This document shows, piece after piece, positions 35,501 through 46,830 of a DNA stretch of 64,000 nucleotides. The position numbers were made by a program, and so were the translations under genes. The first letter of the stretch is position 1, and every line of letters starts with the position of its first letter. The stretch spans positions 25,774,993-25,838,992 of the forward strand of contig NC_084668.1 in the NCBI RefSeq assembly GCF_028389875.1. The letters are read 5' to 3'. Below the pieces are notes generated by a model. The model was not told the origin of the DNA, made no database searches, and saw only the letters and a list, made by a program, of their open reading frames with translations. This DNA is from Rhea pennata (lineage: Eukaryota > Chordata > Aves > Rheiformes > Rheidae).

Positions 35501-38500
35501 ATTTCAAAAGGAAATTAAACTGTTGTCACGTCTGTTTACTGAAACTGACCTCATGGAAAAATGTACATTTGATTAAATAGAATGGGAGATGAAAGCTATC
35601 ACTAAATCTTTCCAGTTAGGAGAGAAATTAATGTGGGTTTTTTTTTTTTTGTGTTTGCATCTTTTCATTTTTTTCTTGATGATGATTGTGCTTTCTTTTG
35701 TTTTCAGAACATGAATGAAGCCTCTTCCTTGCTTAGTGCCACATGCAATACGTTTATCACAACACTTGAAGAATGTGTGAAGATTGCTAATACAAAGTTT
35801 AAGCCAGAAATGTTTCAGCTGCCTCACCCTGATCCCTTAGTTTCTCCTGTGTCACCATCACCTGTCCAAATGGTTTAGACATTTTAAAATACTATTTTTT
35901 TCTAAGTATCATTTTGTTGGTTAGATGGGGGTAAAGAGTGGTAGAATACCGTGTTACTGCTATCTGCTGTGGTGTCAACAAATGAAACTTCAGTCTATTA
36001 AGATCAGTACCAGTCCTAAATATAAATCAGTGCTACTCCATTCCCAATCTTTGTTTACCAGCCACCACATAATCAGACTAATTTGTCATATATATGAAGA
36101 CATTTCTGATTGTGTTCAGGCATCACATAAATGAACAGAATCTAACCTTTCCTCTGTTTGACTCTGTTTTCTATAGTGCTAACTGTACATTGACTTTGCC
36201 TCTTGTTTAAACAAACAGCTGCCTTATGCATTAGACCACTTCAGCAAGGTAGCATATCTTTCAGCGTATATCATTCTGAAATGTTTGTATTAATGTAACA
36301 TGCCCTGTTTAACAAAAAGGCAAATCATGGTAAAGATACTACTTTCATAACTCTCCACTATTAATTATTTTTCTTAGGAGGACAGATGATTATCTTAGTC
36401 TATGTGAAATCATCTTAAATGTTATTTTGATCATGTGTATAAATATTCCAAGATAAGCAGTATTTTAGGGTTTTGTGGGATTCCATTTCTTTGCGTTTGG
36501 ATCTCTTCTCTCTTTGTCTTCCATCCAATCAATTGACTTTTAAAGCTGGTCATTAATAATTTCAGTCAGTTACTTTCTTTGATATGCATAGAGATTTGTC
36601 AGTGGTATCAAAACCACAAAGGATCAAGAGGCAGAATTTTACCTTTTCTGTGTAATGGGGAATTGAAGCTCGCATTTGTTGAGGAAAAAATGTCTTGATG
36701 TTTCTGCAGGTCACCACAATTAATGGATATATGAGTAATTTTGGAGCAAGAGAGAATGAGTTCTATAGAAACCAGATAATATTTTAGGAAGTAAACTGTT
36801 TCTCTTGTGTTAGTGCTTTAAAACTATATTGATGGCAATCCATCTGTTTACATATAGCTACATAAGATACTTAGTCAAGATCTGTTCTTTTACATTAAAA
36901 AAATCATCTTCCTTTGTAGAAGCATAAATGGAGTATCAATTAGTGTTGTTATGCATATTATTCCCAGTGGTTGCTTATGACTTTTTCGTTTTTTTCTAGA
37001 TGAAGCGTTCCATTAGCCACCCTGGCACTTGCTGTTCAGAGAGGTAATTTTCTATTTCATTAAGCTTTTTTTCAGATTCCTCTGAACACCTCCCTGAATT
37101 TGCTAGCATTAAAATCAAAAAATGAGAGAAATTATTCACTTGAGAAAAAACCTTAAATGAATAAATAAACGGATCTAATTTTGATTGCTTGGAGAGTTGA
37201 AAACTAAGGTAAGGATTATCAGCTTCAGTGGCAAATAGTGGAGCTGCTGTCTTTAATACTCACTCTGTAAGTAATTCTTCGTGCTGGAAACTTTCTGCAA
37301 ATGACATTCTGCTGAGTTTATAAAATTATGCCTAAAGCCAAAACATTAAGGTTCTATTTGCTTCAGATTCTTGAATAGTTTTGTGTGCAAAATTACATTC
37401 ATATCTCAATTTTCAGGCTTTAAAGTTAGGAAAATTAATAATGTTTTGTTGACCATGCCATTTTTAACTTAACACAGTGAAAAACATAATTTATATTAAC
37501 AGTATAGTATAAATACTAACATTATTTTAAGTACATTAAATTGAGATATGGGTTCTTATAAATTTTTCTTACTAATTCATTTCATTTCATCTGCAGGAAT
37601 AATCACTCTATAAAAGAACCAATTTCATCTTTTTACCGATTATCACAGCGACGTAGAAGAACATATTCGGATACAGAATCTTACAATGATACTCCCCTTG
37701 AAGATTCTCAGAGTAAGTTTGGAGAGGAATGGTTTTCTTTTATATCTTTCTGTAGAATTTATTCACATATTTACAGTGAGTGTTTTAATGCTGATATCAG
37801 TATAAAGAGAATACTTACTGCAAGTTTTGTTAGCTCTAGTTACATAAAGATTTGCTGTAGGTTTACTGTATTATAAAATCAAAGCAGTTTTGTGGTTCAC
37901 TATGTTGCTGACTTTTACTGGCTTTCATTTATACTGAAAAGAATTTTACACCTGGAGTAGCCCCACTGAAATCAGTGGGACTACTTGTAAGATAAAATTC
38001 TATTTCAGGTAAAACAGTCTTGAAACGTAACCAGAACAGACACACTTGTACTGATACAATTTTACATGACCTGATATTCTTTTAAGTGGTGTGGAATACT
38101 GTTATTTGCTGCTTGTTTGTTATCACAAAACAAATTCTCCTTTCTGTGACCCTTGTGACTTAGGGGGAGGGAGGGCTGTTAATTTCCACCCAGTGTACTG
38201 CTGAAAGTTTATTTCAGTAGCTGCTTGCCTTTTGTAGAGAACAACTGAAACTGAAACAGCTGTAGAGAACTATTCTGAAATAGCACTCTCTTGCTAAGAA
38301 TAAATCAAAGCAACCCATGAAAACTAAGAATTGATGTCATGATCACAACGTTAGTCCCTCCTGATTAAATGGGCTTGCTGAGTTAGTAACCAGTTCTGTC
38401 TTTTTCCTCTTGAATTTTATTGTCATTTGACTCCATCCTCACTATTCTCAGGGAGACTTTAACTTGACTAGTTCTTCTTGACTAGTTCTGGGTTCAGTCT

Positions 38501-39522
38501 TGCTTCCTTCTGGAGGGCCTAATGCCTCACTAGGGTAGAAAAAGCTGGAGGCCTGTGCATTGCTGAAAGCCTACATGAGCCCCAAGAGGTACTAACGCTT
38601 TACACTCTGTATACTGAAGCAAGTATTCCCACCTCCGCACCATTTCCTAGGTTTTTTGCTCTTTTCGTGTTGCAAGACAACTACTGCTTTCACTTTGCCC
38701 ACCAGCTTATGGACTGCCAGCATGTATCCTAAGCTAATAAACATAGTTTAGACCCCATTCTGTGTGTCATTGCTAATGTAAGTGCACATCAGTCTAGATT
38801 CTTAGTAACACAGGGCTTTAGTTGCTGTGGTCTGGAGTTTCTTCTGCAGTCAGATACCCAGTCTGACTCTTTTCAGAACTGCTAAGAAGAGTCTCAGTCT
38901 TTGGGTTTATGCTAGTACCTGTTCTGTTTGTTTGTTTGGGAGAGGGAAAGTGTTTCCTTACTGCATAACTCTAGTCTGTAGCTCAGTTCCTCCGTTCACT
39001 ATTTTTTTTCTGTGATAGAAGCTCCTTGTGCTATCTTCCAATTGTCTTCATTCTTTCTCTTCCCTACCAAATAGTCTCGCAATACCTAACTTAGAGTATG
39101 TCATCCATTTCATTTTGATCATAGAAAATGTTGTTGTTTGCATGCACCCCACATATTACTGTCTTTCATAACTTTCTCTTACAATGATTTGTATATTATC
39201 TGACTTACACTAGCTGAACATTCTTCATCCATCATCCTCTGCCATGATATTGATTAGAATATTTCAAGAAAAGTATAGAGTAATTATACCTTCTGATTCC
39301 TTATATATATAGGAAATATTTAACAGATACAATAAATGACAGATTGGATGAGTTGGTTGAGGTGAAATTTAAATCCTTATTGGTATCTTCATAGGATCTG
39401 CTCACTGTTCTAGAAGTGCTGTCAATGGAGATTTGGTATCATCAGCCATTCCCGAAGAAAATAGATCAGTGTCTAAGGAAAGATCTGAACTGGAAGAGAC
39501 TCTTCCATCCTTTTCTTCCTGA
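26523..39522 (+). CDS. PLEKHA3: PLEKHA3 (FAPP1), eight coding exons
   Basis: Golgi/TGN adaptor whose PH domain binds PI4P and ARF1-GTP and senses or bends the membrane. Exons are 26523-26562, 30731-30847, 32351-32506, 34000-34136, 35708-35872, 37000-37043, 37597-37712 and 39395-39522. They total 903 nt or 300 aa, the same length I recall for human. The PH domain is residues 1-93 ([20 protein letters not shown]; Lys7, Trp15 and Arg18 present). A likely helical stretch follows ([20 protein letters not shown]), then a conserved Pro/Ser tract ([15 protein letters not shown]), an [11 protein letters not shown] motif and the end LPSFSS. All introns are GT/AG. Residue 13 is Ala where I recall Thr in human. 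Intron 1 (4.2 kb) carries a 73-bp tandem duplication; intron 4 carries a CR1 that starts about 25 bp after the donor. Confidence 0.96.
26573..26625 (+). repeat. GGCCGTTGGCGGG tandem units after the PLEKHA3 donor
   Basis: Three near-identical GGCCGTTGGCGGG units, with a fourth variant near 26668, begin about 10 bases after the first PLEKHA3 splice donor. Confidence 0.8.
29128..29272. repeat. Two-copy 73-bp tandem duplication
   Basis: TGTTTTACAGTACAGAGTCT starts two adjacent copies, at 29128 and 29201, which differ at only a few bases. It lies in PLEKHA3 intron 1 and looks recent. Confidence 0.92.
30731..30847 (+). CDS. PLEKHA3: PLEKHA3 coding exon 2
   Basis: After acceptor ATCTTGCTAG. Encodes [20 protein letters not shown] and [11 protein letters not shown] of the PH domain; donor GTAAGA. 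Confidence 0.94.
31289..31309. repeat. C13-T8 composite homopolymer
   Basis: A run of 13 C followed directly by 8 T in PLEKHA3 intron 2. Confidence 0.9.
32351..32506 (+). CDS. PLEKHA3: PLEKHA3 coding exon 3
   Basis: After acceptor TTTGTCCTAAG. Encodes [20 protein letters not shown] and [15 protein letters not shown], completing the PH domain; donor GTATTT. Confidence 0.94.
34000..34136 (+). CDS. PLEKHA3: PLEKHA3 coding exon 4
   Basis: After acceptor TTTTTTTATAG. Encodes [20 protein letters not shown] and [20 protein letters not shown]; donor GTACTG. A CR1 fragment follows about 25 bases downstream. Confidence 0.94.
34160..34720 (-). mobile_element. CR1 LINE, 3' fragment
   Basis: Avian chicken-repeat-1 retrotransposon in minus orientation. 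The plus strand begins ACAGAATCACAGAATAG, the reverse of the CR1 terminal ATTCTGTG repeat, followed by typical CR1 3' sequence (CAGGTTGCCTAGGG, TGGGCAGCCCGTTCCTGTGT). The minus ORF at 34591-34247 ([39 protein letters not shown]) is the end of CR1 ORF2 and is truncated at the 5' side. It inserted in PLEKHA3 intron 4 close to the exon 4 donor. The left edge is sharp; the right edge is approximate. Confidence 0.93.
35708..35872 (+). CDS. PLEKHA3: PLEKHA3 coding exon 5
   Basis: After acceptor TTGTTTTCAG. Encodes [20 protein letters not shown] through [15 protein letters not shown]; donor GTTTAG, weak but in frame and conserved in position. Confidence 0.93.
37000..37043 (+). CDS. PLEKHA3: PLEKHA3 coding exon 6
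   Basis: A 44-nt exon after TTTTTTCTAG. Encodes [14 protein letters not shown]; donor GTAATT. Too short to appear as an ORF alone. Confidence 0.93.
37597..37712 (+). CDS. PLEKHA3: PLEKHA3 coding exon 7
   Basis: After acceptor TTCATCTGCAG. Encodes [20 protein letters not shown] and [17 protein letters not shown]; donor GTAAGT. Confidence 0.94.
39395..39522 (+). CDS. PLEKHA3: PLEKHA3 last coding exon
   Basis: After acceptor TATCTTCATAG. Encodes [20 protein letters not shown] and ends ETLPSFSS, stop TGA at 39520-39522. Confidence 0.95.
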
Positions 39523-41040
39523 AGAAACTGAGTGTTCAATTTTCTATAAATAATGCTATGCAAAGGCTGCTGTAATTATACTGTTGTTATAGGAAGTAGT
39601 CATTTCCCTTTTTAGAAGGACTTCTCTGCACTTTATAGAATAACATAAAAACTATCTTTGAAGTGTATTTTATCTTTATATAGTTTATTTGCAAGAGTAT
39701 TTTCCTAATATTTCACAGTTTGAATGTGCATTTTTTGGGAACAAGTAATGGTTTAAAAGATAAGCACCTACGTTTGTAAATGTAGCTCTTTTTTAAAAAG
39801 TACGGAAGTCTGATTGATATGTTAGTAAACCTGCAAATTATAAACTTAATTGAAAAGGTTTCAAGTTTTGGAGAATGTGTAACTTGTACAAATGATCAAT
39901 AGGCCAATGGCACAAACTCTAGAGCCTGGTTACGCAGTCCTGCTGGAGCTGTGATACCCTTGCAATGGCTTTTTTGCCTATGTGAGGGCTGTGGGATTAG
40001 GTATTAATGGGTTTACTTTAGCAGCTTGATGGTAATTAACATTGCCTTCTTTAAAAACACAAGGATATACATAATCTGGTCCTTATTTTTAGACAATGAA
40101 AGTAGAAATATTTAGTGTATTTTTCTAAACAAATGTATAAAAATAACTTAATATAAAGCATTTGTACCAAACATTGGATATTTAACAATTTTTATTTATT
40201 TATTCTTTTTGCATCAAAAATTTCTACCTACTTTCACTACTAAAGATCTAAAGATCTACTAAAAGCTTCAAAATGTGTATAAATTGTTTCTGAGGTGCGT
40301 AGCACCACAAATAGCTAATGCAGCACTGCTAAGATTCTGCTGATTAGGTTATCTTTTTAACAGTGTCTTAGAAGCAAGACAAGAGCTGAAATATTAGACC
40401 ATTAAGCTGCTGTTATAATGAATATTTGTATCTATACATATTTTATTTATGACATATTTATACAAAAAAGGAGCTTCTGTTTTGTGACTTCTTTGTATCC
40501 CTTCAGGATGATATATACCAGGAGATGGATTCTAATCTCGGTTATATCAGTGTAAATTTGCATTAGTTGTAAGTGAGATCAGATTCTGTCTCTAAATAAT
40601 TGATGAATAATGCAGTATAACAGTGCCTGCTAGCACTTTGCTTCATAATGTTGGTAGTATTTGCATTGTAAGCTTTGGGGGGGTTTTGATGTTCATTTAG
40701 GAATAAACTTGGTCTATAAATTCTTAGCTGTAGAGCACTTAAAAAAAATGATTTATTGTTTTTGATTTATGCAAGTGTTAAATAAATGTACAGGAGCTTT
40801 TTGCACACAAGCACATACCAAAATCTGTTTTTGTAATCAAATCTTTAATTTGGTTGAATAAGTCTTCTTTGGTATGTATGAATAATTTGGTTTTTTGAAG
40901 CAGACTGGGAAAGAGATTCCTTATAAATTTCTGAAATGTTGATTTGTCTGAATCAAAGATCTAAATGTTGACAGAAACATGTGAGCTCTTGCTCATCTAG
41001 AGTACCGGTTACCAACCGTTATGTCTGGAACAAATAAAAT
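39523..41040 (+). other. PLEKHA3: Likely PLEKHA3 3' UTR
   Basis: AT-rich sequence directly after the PLEKHA3 stop. Canonical AATAAA signals occur at 40702-40707, 40781-40786 and 41033-41038, any of which could end the transcript; another at 43979-43984 would give a 4.5-kb UTR. No coding sequence is seen. Confidence 0.6.
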
Positions 41041-44000
41041 GAAATGGCTCTTACAAGAAAGATATTTGTGGATATAAGCTAAGAGCTGTCAGTTGTACTC
41101 AGTTTTGTCCGTTTTCATGTAACTAGCATTTGCATATGCTTATCAGCCACACACATGCTTGTACAGTTTTTCAGAATGTTTGCTTTAATGTATTCTGTAT
41201 TACACTTCTTCAGTCTTATGGCAATTGTAAACATAAATATTAAAAAAGACATGTTCAGTTAAGTAAAATTCATAGAGCAATGTGAATGCTGTCCTGAATC
41301 ATATACACTCTCTTAGGTCTGCTTGCTGAAATGTCACTGAGCCTGCTTGTAAAGTGTTTAATACATATCACATTCCTGGATATTTATTTCTGATTTTCAA
41401 CTATTACAGATAAAAGTAATTTGGACTACACTGTGTGCCCCCCCCCCAAAAAAAAAAAAAAAAAAAATCCACGAGACTATCTGTGCATGTAACCTTAAGT
41501 CATCATTGGAAATACTGCCACAGATAGGATTATTTAAACTTAAGTTGTAATACTCTAGATTTAACAGTTGCATATAATCGTATCAGTAATATTTGGGCTT
41601 CTCCATGTCACTAAAGCTGGAATAAGATCTCAGTATATATGCAATGTGTTCCCCTAAAGTTAAATAGGCATTTTTATGTACCTATGCCAAACTCTGATTG
41701 GTAAAATGCTAAAATGTGTTTAAATGAGATCAGTGGAGATGATATACCTTCATATTTTAAGTATTTGAATCTAGTCACTTCTAAAAATGATACTTAGCTG
41801 GGTGAATCCCAGGGATCAGTGTGCAGTAAGACTTAAAAGAGTCTTAAAAGACTTAAAAAAGACTTAAAAAATCTAGATTCTGACTCTTATGTTATCATTC
41901 TTTGCAGATTTAGAGTTTAGGGGTGAGCTAATCTTGTAATGCATGATAGTATCATTATTCTTTCTGGTGGAGAGTGGGAGCTGAATCTCAGGAAAACACG
42001 TGCAATTAGTACTTCTAATTTTGATCTCCCTTGCTTTTTAAGAGATAATCTGAAACCAAAATCAATTTTTCTCATAGTGTTTATCACATAAAGCATATAA
42101 GCATACTAAGTATGTTTAGGCAAAAAATGGTAATTGCTAATTACTGAGTTTTACCTCTAAGGTCTCTAATATCTGAAATTAATGGTAGACGATTAGAAAT
42201 GGCACACGCTTAAATAGTATACCAGCTTGTACTATAAAGAATTACTGACTAGGCACTTGGAAAAGCTGATTTGGAAATGCATGAGTGCTTAAATTACCAC
42301 ATTCAGAAAGCCTTTAAACTTAATTAATGTTTGTATTTCTTTCCACTGAGTATATGTATTAAGATAATCAATCAATCAGCTTGACTTATTTATTACACTT
42401 TTTTTTTTCAGGGAGAGCAATCTGTGCGATATGAAAACTTCAGAAATTGTGCATAAAAATTTTGCATTTAATTTAGTTAAAGGCTGAATCATAAATTTGT
42501 TAAGTTTATTTTCACAAACTATAAACTTGAATTTTTTGTCATCTCACCATCAAGTTAAATATGATAGTGTAGCTGTTGTTTCTGCTGCTCTAAGTTAATA
42601 ACTTTTTAAAGGTGTATAGTACCATAATGAAAGAGACTTCTGTGTCCAAAATCTTTTAACGATACTTTTTTCAACTATTCCTCATTATTCTGCTCTAACA
42701 GAGCTAATGTAAAACCTACCTGTCACTGACATGCCTTTACAGACTTGTTTCCAGGACTAAACCAAAGAGTTTTAGATCCAGATCTAGAAGAGAACTTTTA
42801 ACTCTTAAAAAGGTGTTTATGTAGCATTGGGTGCCCACATCCAAAGTTGCCATCCAGTAGTTCTCTGCTGTTTAACGCTGAAAACCAAAGGCCGACATAC
42901 TTTTTTGTTTCAATGATGGTTACTGTGTACGTAGAATTGCCACTGTCTTGGTAGGACTCAGCAAGTTAGCACATATCTTAGTGAAACTGATAGAGAGTCA
43001 GAACTAAGCATTCCTCTTTTTATAAAGTAGAGAGACCAGTTCTTTAGTGTTTTGCAAAGATTGTTTGACGTACTCTATTTTCCAGTAATGGTGATCATGT
43101 TAGTAATAGTCCCCCCTACTTTAGAACATGTCAGAAGAAACCTTTTACCTCTCCTCTTTCTACTGTGTACAGGAGTGATTAGAAGGTGCCCTTTGGGCAT
43201 TTAAAATACTTTACTAGGCATTTTAGTATTTGTTAGTCCATGTGAACCGTCCAGAATGTTGTTCAGCAAGTGAGTGGCATAACAAAGTAGTCATATTCTT
43301 TCCCTACTTTGCAGACTGGTGCCATCTTTTCCTTCATGGTAGCATGCTACCATCTTGGTTGTTTATGTATCAATAGCCACAGGTACATGGATAGCCATAT
43401 CCTAATGGTTCTAACTGTGGAGAAGAGGTCAGCGATGAGAGCACAGCCTCATCCAATAATTGTGTTTTAAAAGCTGAGTTTTTATTTTTATAAGAAAAGG
43501 GGTAAACAAATATGTATCCAAGATTGTGAACTGCAAATGTTAAAAGTAGTTTCTTTCAATTGAGACAGCAATGGGATTTGAATGTCACTGCCTCTATGCT
43601 CCATATTCTCGTGCTGAATATTGTGGTTGACTGTTTGTGTATCTTAGTTTTCTCTGTGTGTTGTAGGCTGCTTAAGCAGTTTACATAAGGGTTGGATGGT
43701 ATTTGCAGAAGCAGGTAATTACAGCTTTAGATAGGTGTGACCTTTCTGTGCACTTTTTTTTGTGAAGTTTTTATTTTTCTGGCAGGCTTTCTCTTTTGTA
43801 CCACAGCTGCTATTACTATGGCATTTCCCTTTTCTAGTAGGAGAAGACTGTATGATTTATTTTTGCCTGTCATACCATGTTTTTTTTTAATAGACATTAG
43901 CTGTTCTTATATTTTATTTTTATATTTTTTAAATCCACGCTTTAACCAGATTGGAGAACTTCTTTATGTTCTTTTTAAATAAAGAAAACAAAATCTAGAA

Positions 44001-45540
44001 GTGATTTATTATCAGCAGTGTGGGGTTTTGTGCTCTGTTCTGTTTGGAGGAGGCCTCTGAAACGCAAGACAAGAAAAATCTTTTTTTTTGTTTAAACCTT
44101 TCCTCCCCCTCCCTCAAAGGAAAAGTTGTTGGAGAAAATGGAGATGATAGTGGAAATTGAAATGCAAAGTTAAGACTAGAGTTTACTGTCCCGTAGTAAT
44201 AAAATGAATTTCTTAAGTGTTACTATGACTGTCCACTATGAAAGTTATTTTTCTCAGGCTACCAGACATAAAATGTTAGTAGCAAATGTGCATCTCTGCA
44301 GTACAATTTTACATATAAGTAAGTAAGTTCACTAATTGTGCTAAGATTACCCCCCCCACACACACACCATGCATCAGGGCCCAGAAGCATGATGTCCAAA
44401 TGCCTTCACATAGTTTTATGGTAAGATTTTTTTCTTTCTAAACTGGGTCCTGTAGTGCAGTCTTTAAATATAGCACATGTCAACCTGTGCCATTTTAGAA
44501 ATCCCTGCATTCTATCTGAATATAGTAAGCAAATCATCTGAAATCTTTATTGCTCATATGATACGTTTTTTTTTTTTCATTCAGAGATTGCTCAGTCTGT
44601 TGTCTTAAGAAATACTCATGTTTTGGGGTAACTTTTACAAAGCTGAAGAATACTGAAATTTTACATTGTGACCCTTTTATAGTGTCTCTGTAAGTTATTT
44701 TTCACTTAGTAGTCTTGTGAAAAAAACACTCTCAGCAAACTGGCATATAAAGTTGTGTTAATATATGTTAGTAGGTTGTATTTCAACAAAGCCTGTAAAT
44801 ACTTTAAGTCCTATTTTTAGGCGTGTAACTGACTTATCTACTTGATTAAGTAAGTAAGTACTGTGCAGAGTTGGTACAGACAGAAGAAGCTTGTTTACAC
44901 TGCCACACCAGTATGCTTGCTACTTGATTAAGCAAATATGTCCAGACTCAGTGAAAGCTGCTGAAGAAGGAATTTCCACTAACAGCAGTGGAGTAGAGTC
45001 CCTGCTTAAATCTGCAAGTATTGTCTGCCAGTGTCACTTTTTGCTGCGGCTACTGACTAGTGCATTGTTGGTGGTGATTTTATTGTGTACCTGTGCATGC
45101 AAATGGGTTAAACAAAACAACTGTTTACCTGTGTATCTTTGTTCCTTGATTTTTTTTTTCTTTTTTTTCGGTACCCGTGGCGGAATGTACTGTACTAAGC
45201 TAATATATCTTACTGAGATGCAAGATCTTTTTTCCCAGAGTAGGGTTGCTTTGTTCTATAAGCGTTATCAGCTGACAGGTGTAGAGAGCTGATAGGGCAT
45301 GGACCTTTACCCAGAGGAGGAGAGAACTTTTAGCTACAGTCAACAGATGAGTTGCCATTGCCAGAAGAGAAGGCAATAACAAAGCTTTTTGGAGTCAGTT
45401 TTTTTAACCACTTTCAGCAGAGATCTGCTATAAAAAAGAAGAGATTAATACTTCCTTGATATAAAGGAACACCAACTCATTTTCAGTAGTGTAGTGTAGA
45501 AACTGTAAAAACAGATCATAAGAAATAAATAGCAACAGAT
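41041..45540. other. Convergent PLEKHA3-TTN intergenic or long-UTR region
   Basis: AT-rich, without recognised genes. It may be partly a long PLEKHA3 3' UTR (signal at 43979-43984). Contains the C10-A20 tract at 41438-41467 and C8 plus CA repeat near 44350-44367. ORFs such as 43737-43982 and 44891-45292 have no recognisable domain. Confidence 0.5.
41438..41467. repeat. C10-A20 composite homopolymer
   Basis: 10 C followed directly by 20 A, downstream of PLEKHA3. Confidence 0.9.
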
Positions 45541-45544
45541 TTTT

Positions 45545-46531
45545 AAGGTGCAGATAGCATGCTTTATTTCAAATGAACAACACTATCTCAAGGAGGTTCA
45601 ACAGCTAACAATAAAATTTATTACTACATTAGAAGAACTAAAGCAAATTGAAGTGCAGGGCGGTATTTGATTTTGATGTTGTAGCAACAGCTTGTGTTCA
45701 AACTGTGGTTCATCGCTTAGTTGCCCAGAAGTGACTACTAGATGTCTAATACTACCACACAAACTCTCAATCACTGCACCCTACGAACCTCCGAGAGTTG
45801 GTACTGCTGCTGCACTTGAGAACCTAAATGGCTTTGTTAATTAAGGGGATGGCCAGGTGATGTTGCTTTTTTAAAAGCTATTTAGGCAGTCAATGTGCCA
45901 GAAACAGTACACAAATAGTGGGTGAACAAAGTGCTGGCCGCTTGCACTTTGTCCAAAAATTGTCAGTCAGTCAGGGAAATTATAATACGACATAATCAGA
46001 TCCAATGTAAAGCATTAAAGCAGTGCTTACAGGAGGGTAATTGCAAACATTACCAATGCCTTACATTTCTGATTCAACGTAAATATTTGTGCATGTATGA
46101 AATACTATGCACAGTAACATGTCTTAGGTGTAGGTAATCTTCAACAGGGAGCCTCTCTACCTGTTGAGGCATTCTTAGACATCAACAATGAGTTGAGGCA
46201 CAAAAATTAGTTAAATGTTTAGCAGGATATTCATTTCCTAGGAAACTTTCTCCTACCAACAAATAGTTCCAAAAGTTACATTTCAAAATGTCATAAAATA
46301 ATGGTAGAAAACTCCATAACCGTTAACTTCGGCTATATACAGTATGTACATGTCAGTGAAAAAAGTGTTTAAAATTCTTAGGTCAATAATGACTATAAGT
46401 CATAATCTTTGGACTTTGTCTCATTCAGGTAGGTACAAAAATATTTTTTTTTATATTTACAGATCAGATATTTCAGTCCATACATGAATCACTTGTAAAA
46501 AGACAAGTGTAAATAATACAGATCAAGCTCT
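45545..46531 (-). other. TTN: Likely TTN 3' UTR
   Basis: Non-coding sequence between the titin stop codon and the candidate polyadenylation signal. No ORF with recognisable content on either strand. Confidence 0.55.
45563..45568 (-). terminator. TTN: Candidate TTN polyadenylation signal
   Basis: Minus-strand AATAAA about 965 bases after the titin stop codon, with another about 45 bases upstream near 45615. A titin 3' UTR of about 1 kb would result. Confidence 0.5.
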
Positions 46532-46830
46532 CTAAATTGATCGGATATTAATATTCACAGTGGCAGAATCGGTACCAAATTCATTTCCTAAATTCAGGGT
46601 ATAAAGTCCACCGTCGTTCTTCTGGACATCCATGATGATCAGCGTGGTTAGATCTTCACTGGTTTCGATGTGGAATCTGCCTTGCTGGTCCTGACTGGTA
46701 ATTTTTCTCCCTCTGCAATACCACGTTATTTCAGGAGCAGGTTCACCCGAAAATGCACAAGATACTGTGAGAACCTTTCCTTCCTCAATGCTGATATCAG
46801 ATGGTAGAGCTTCAATTTTGGGTGGCACTC
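46532..46830 (-). CDS. TTN: TTN last exon: Ig M10 and C-terminus
   Basis: Encodes GVPPKIEALPSDISIEEGKV to the end ATVNINIRSI, stop TAG at 46534-46532. M10 is the Ig that binds obscurin and obsl1 and is mutated in human tibial muscular dystrophy. Acceptor on minus ends GAAAAAG. Confidence 0.96.

Noticed and set aside
43737-45292. ORFs downstream of PLEKHA3 (81 and 133 codons)
   Set aside because: No recognisable domain, poor composition, no splice context; likely chance ORFs in 3' UTR or intergenic DNA.
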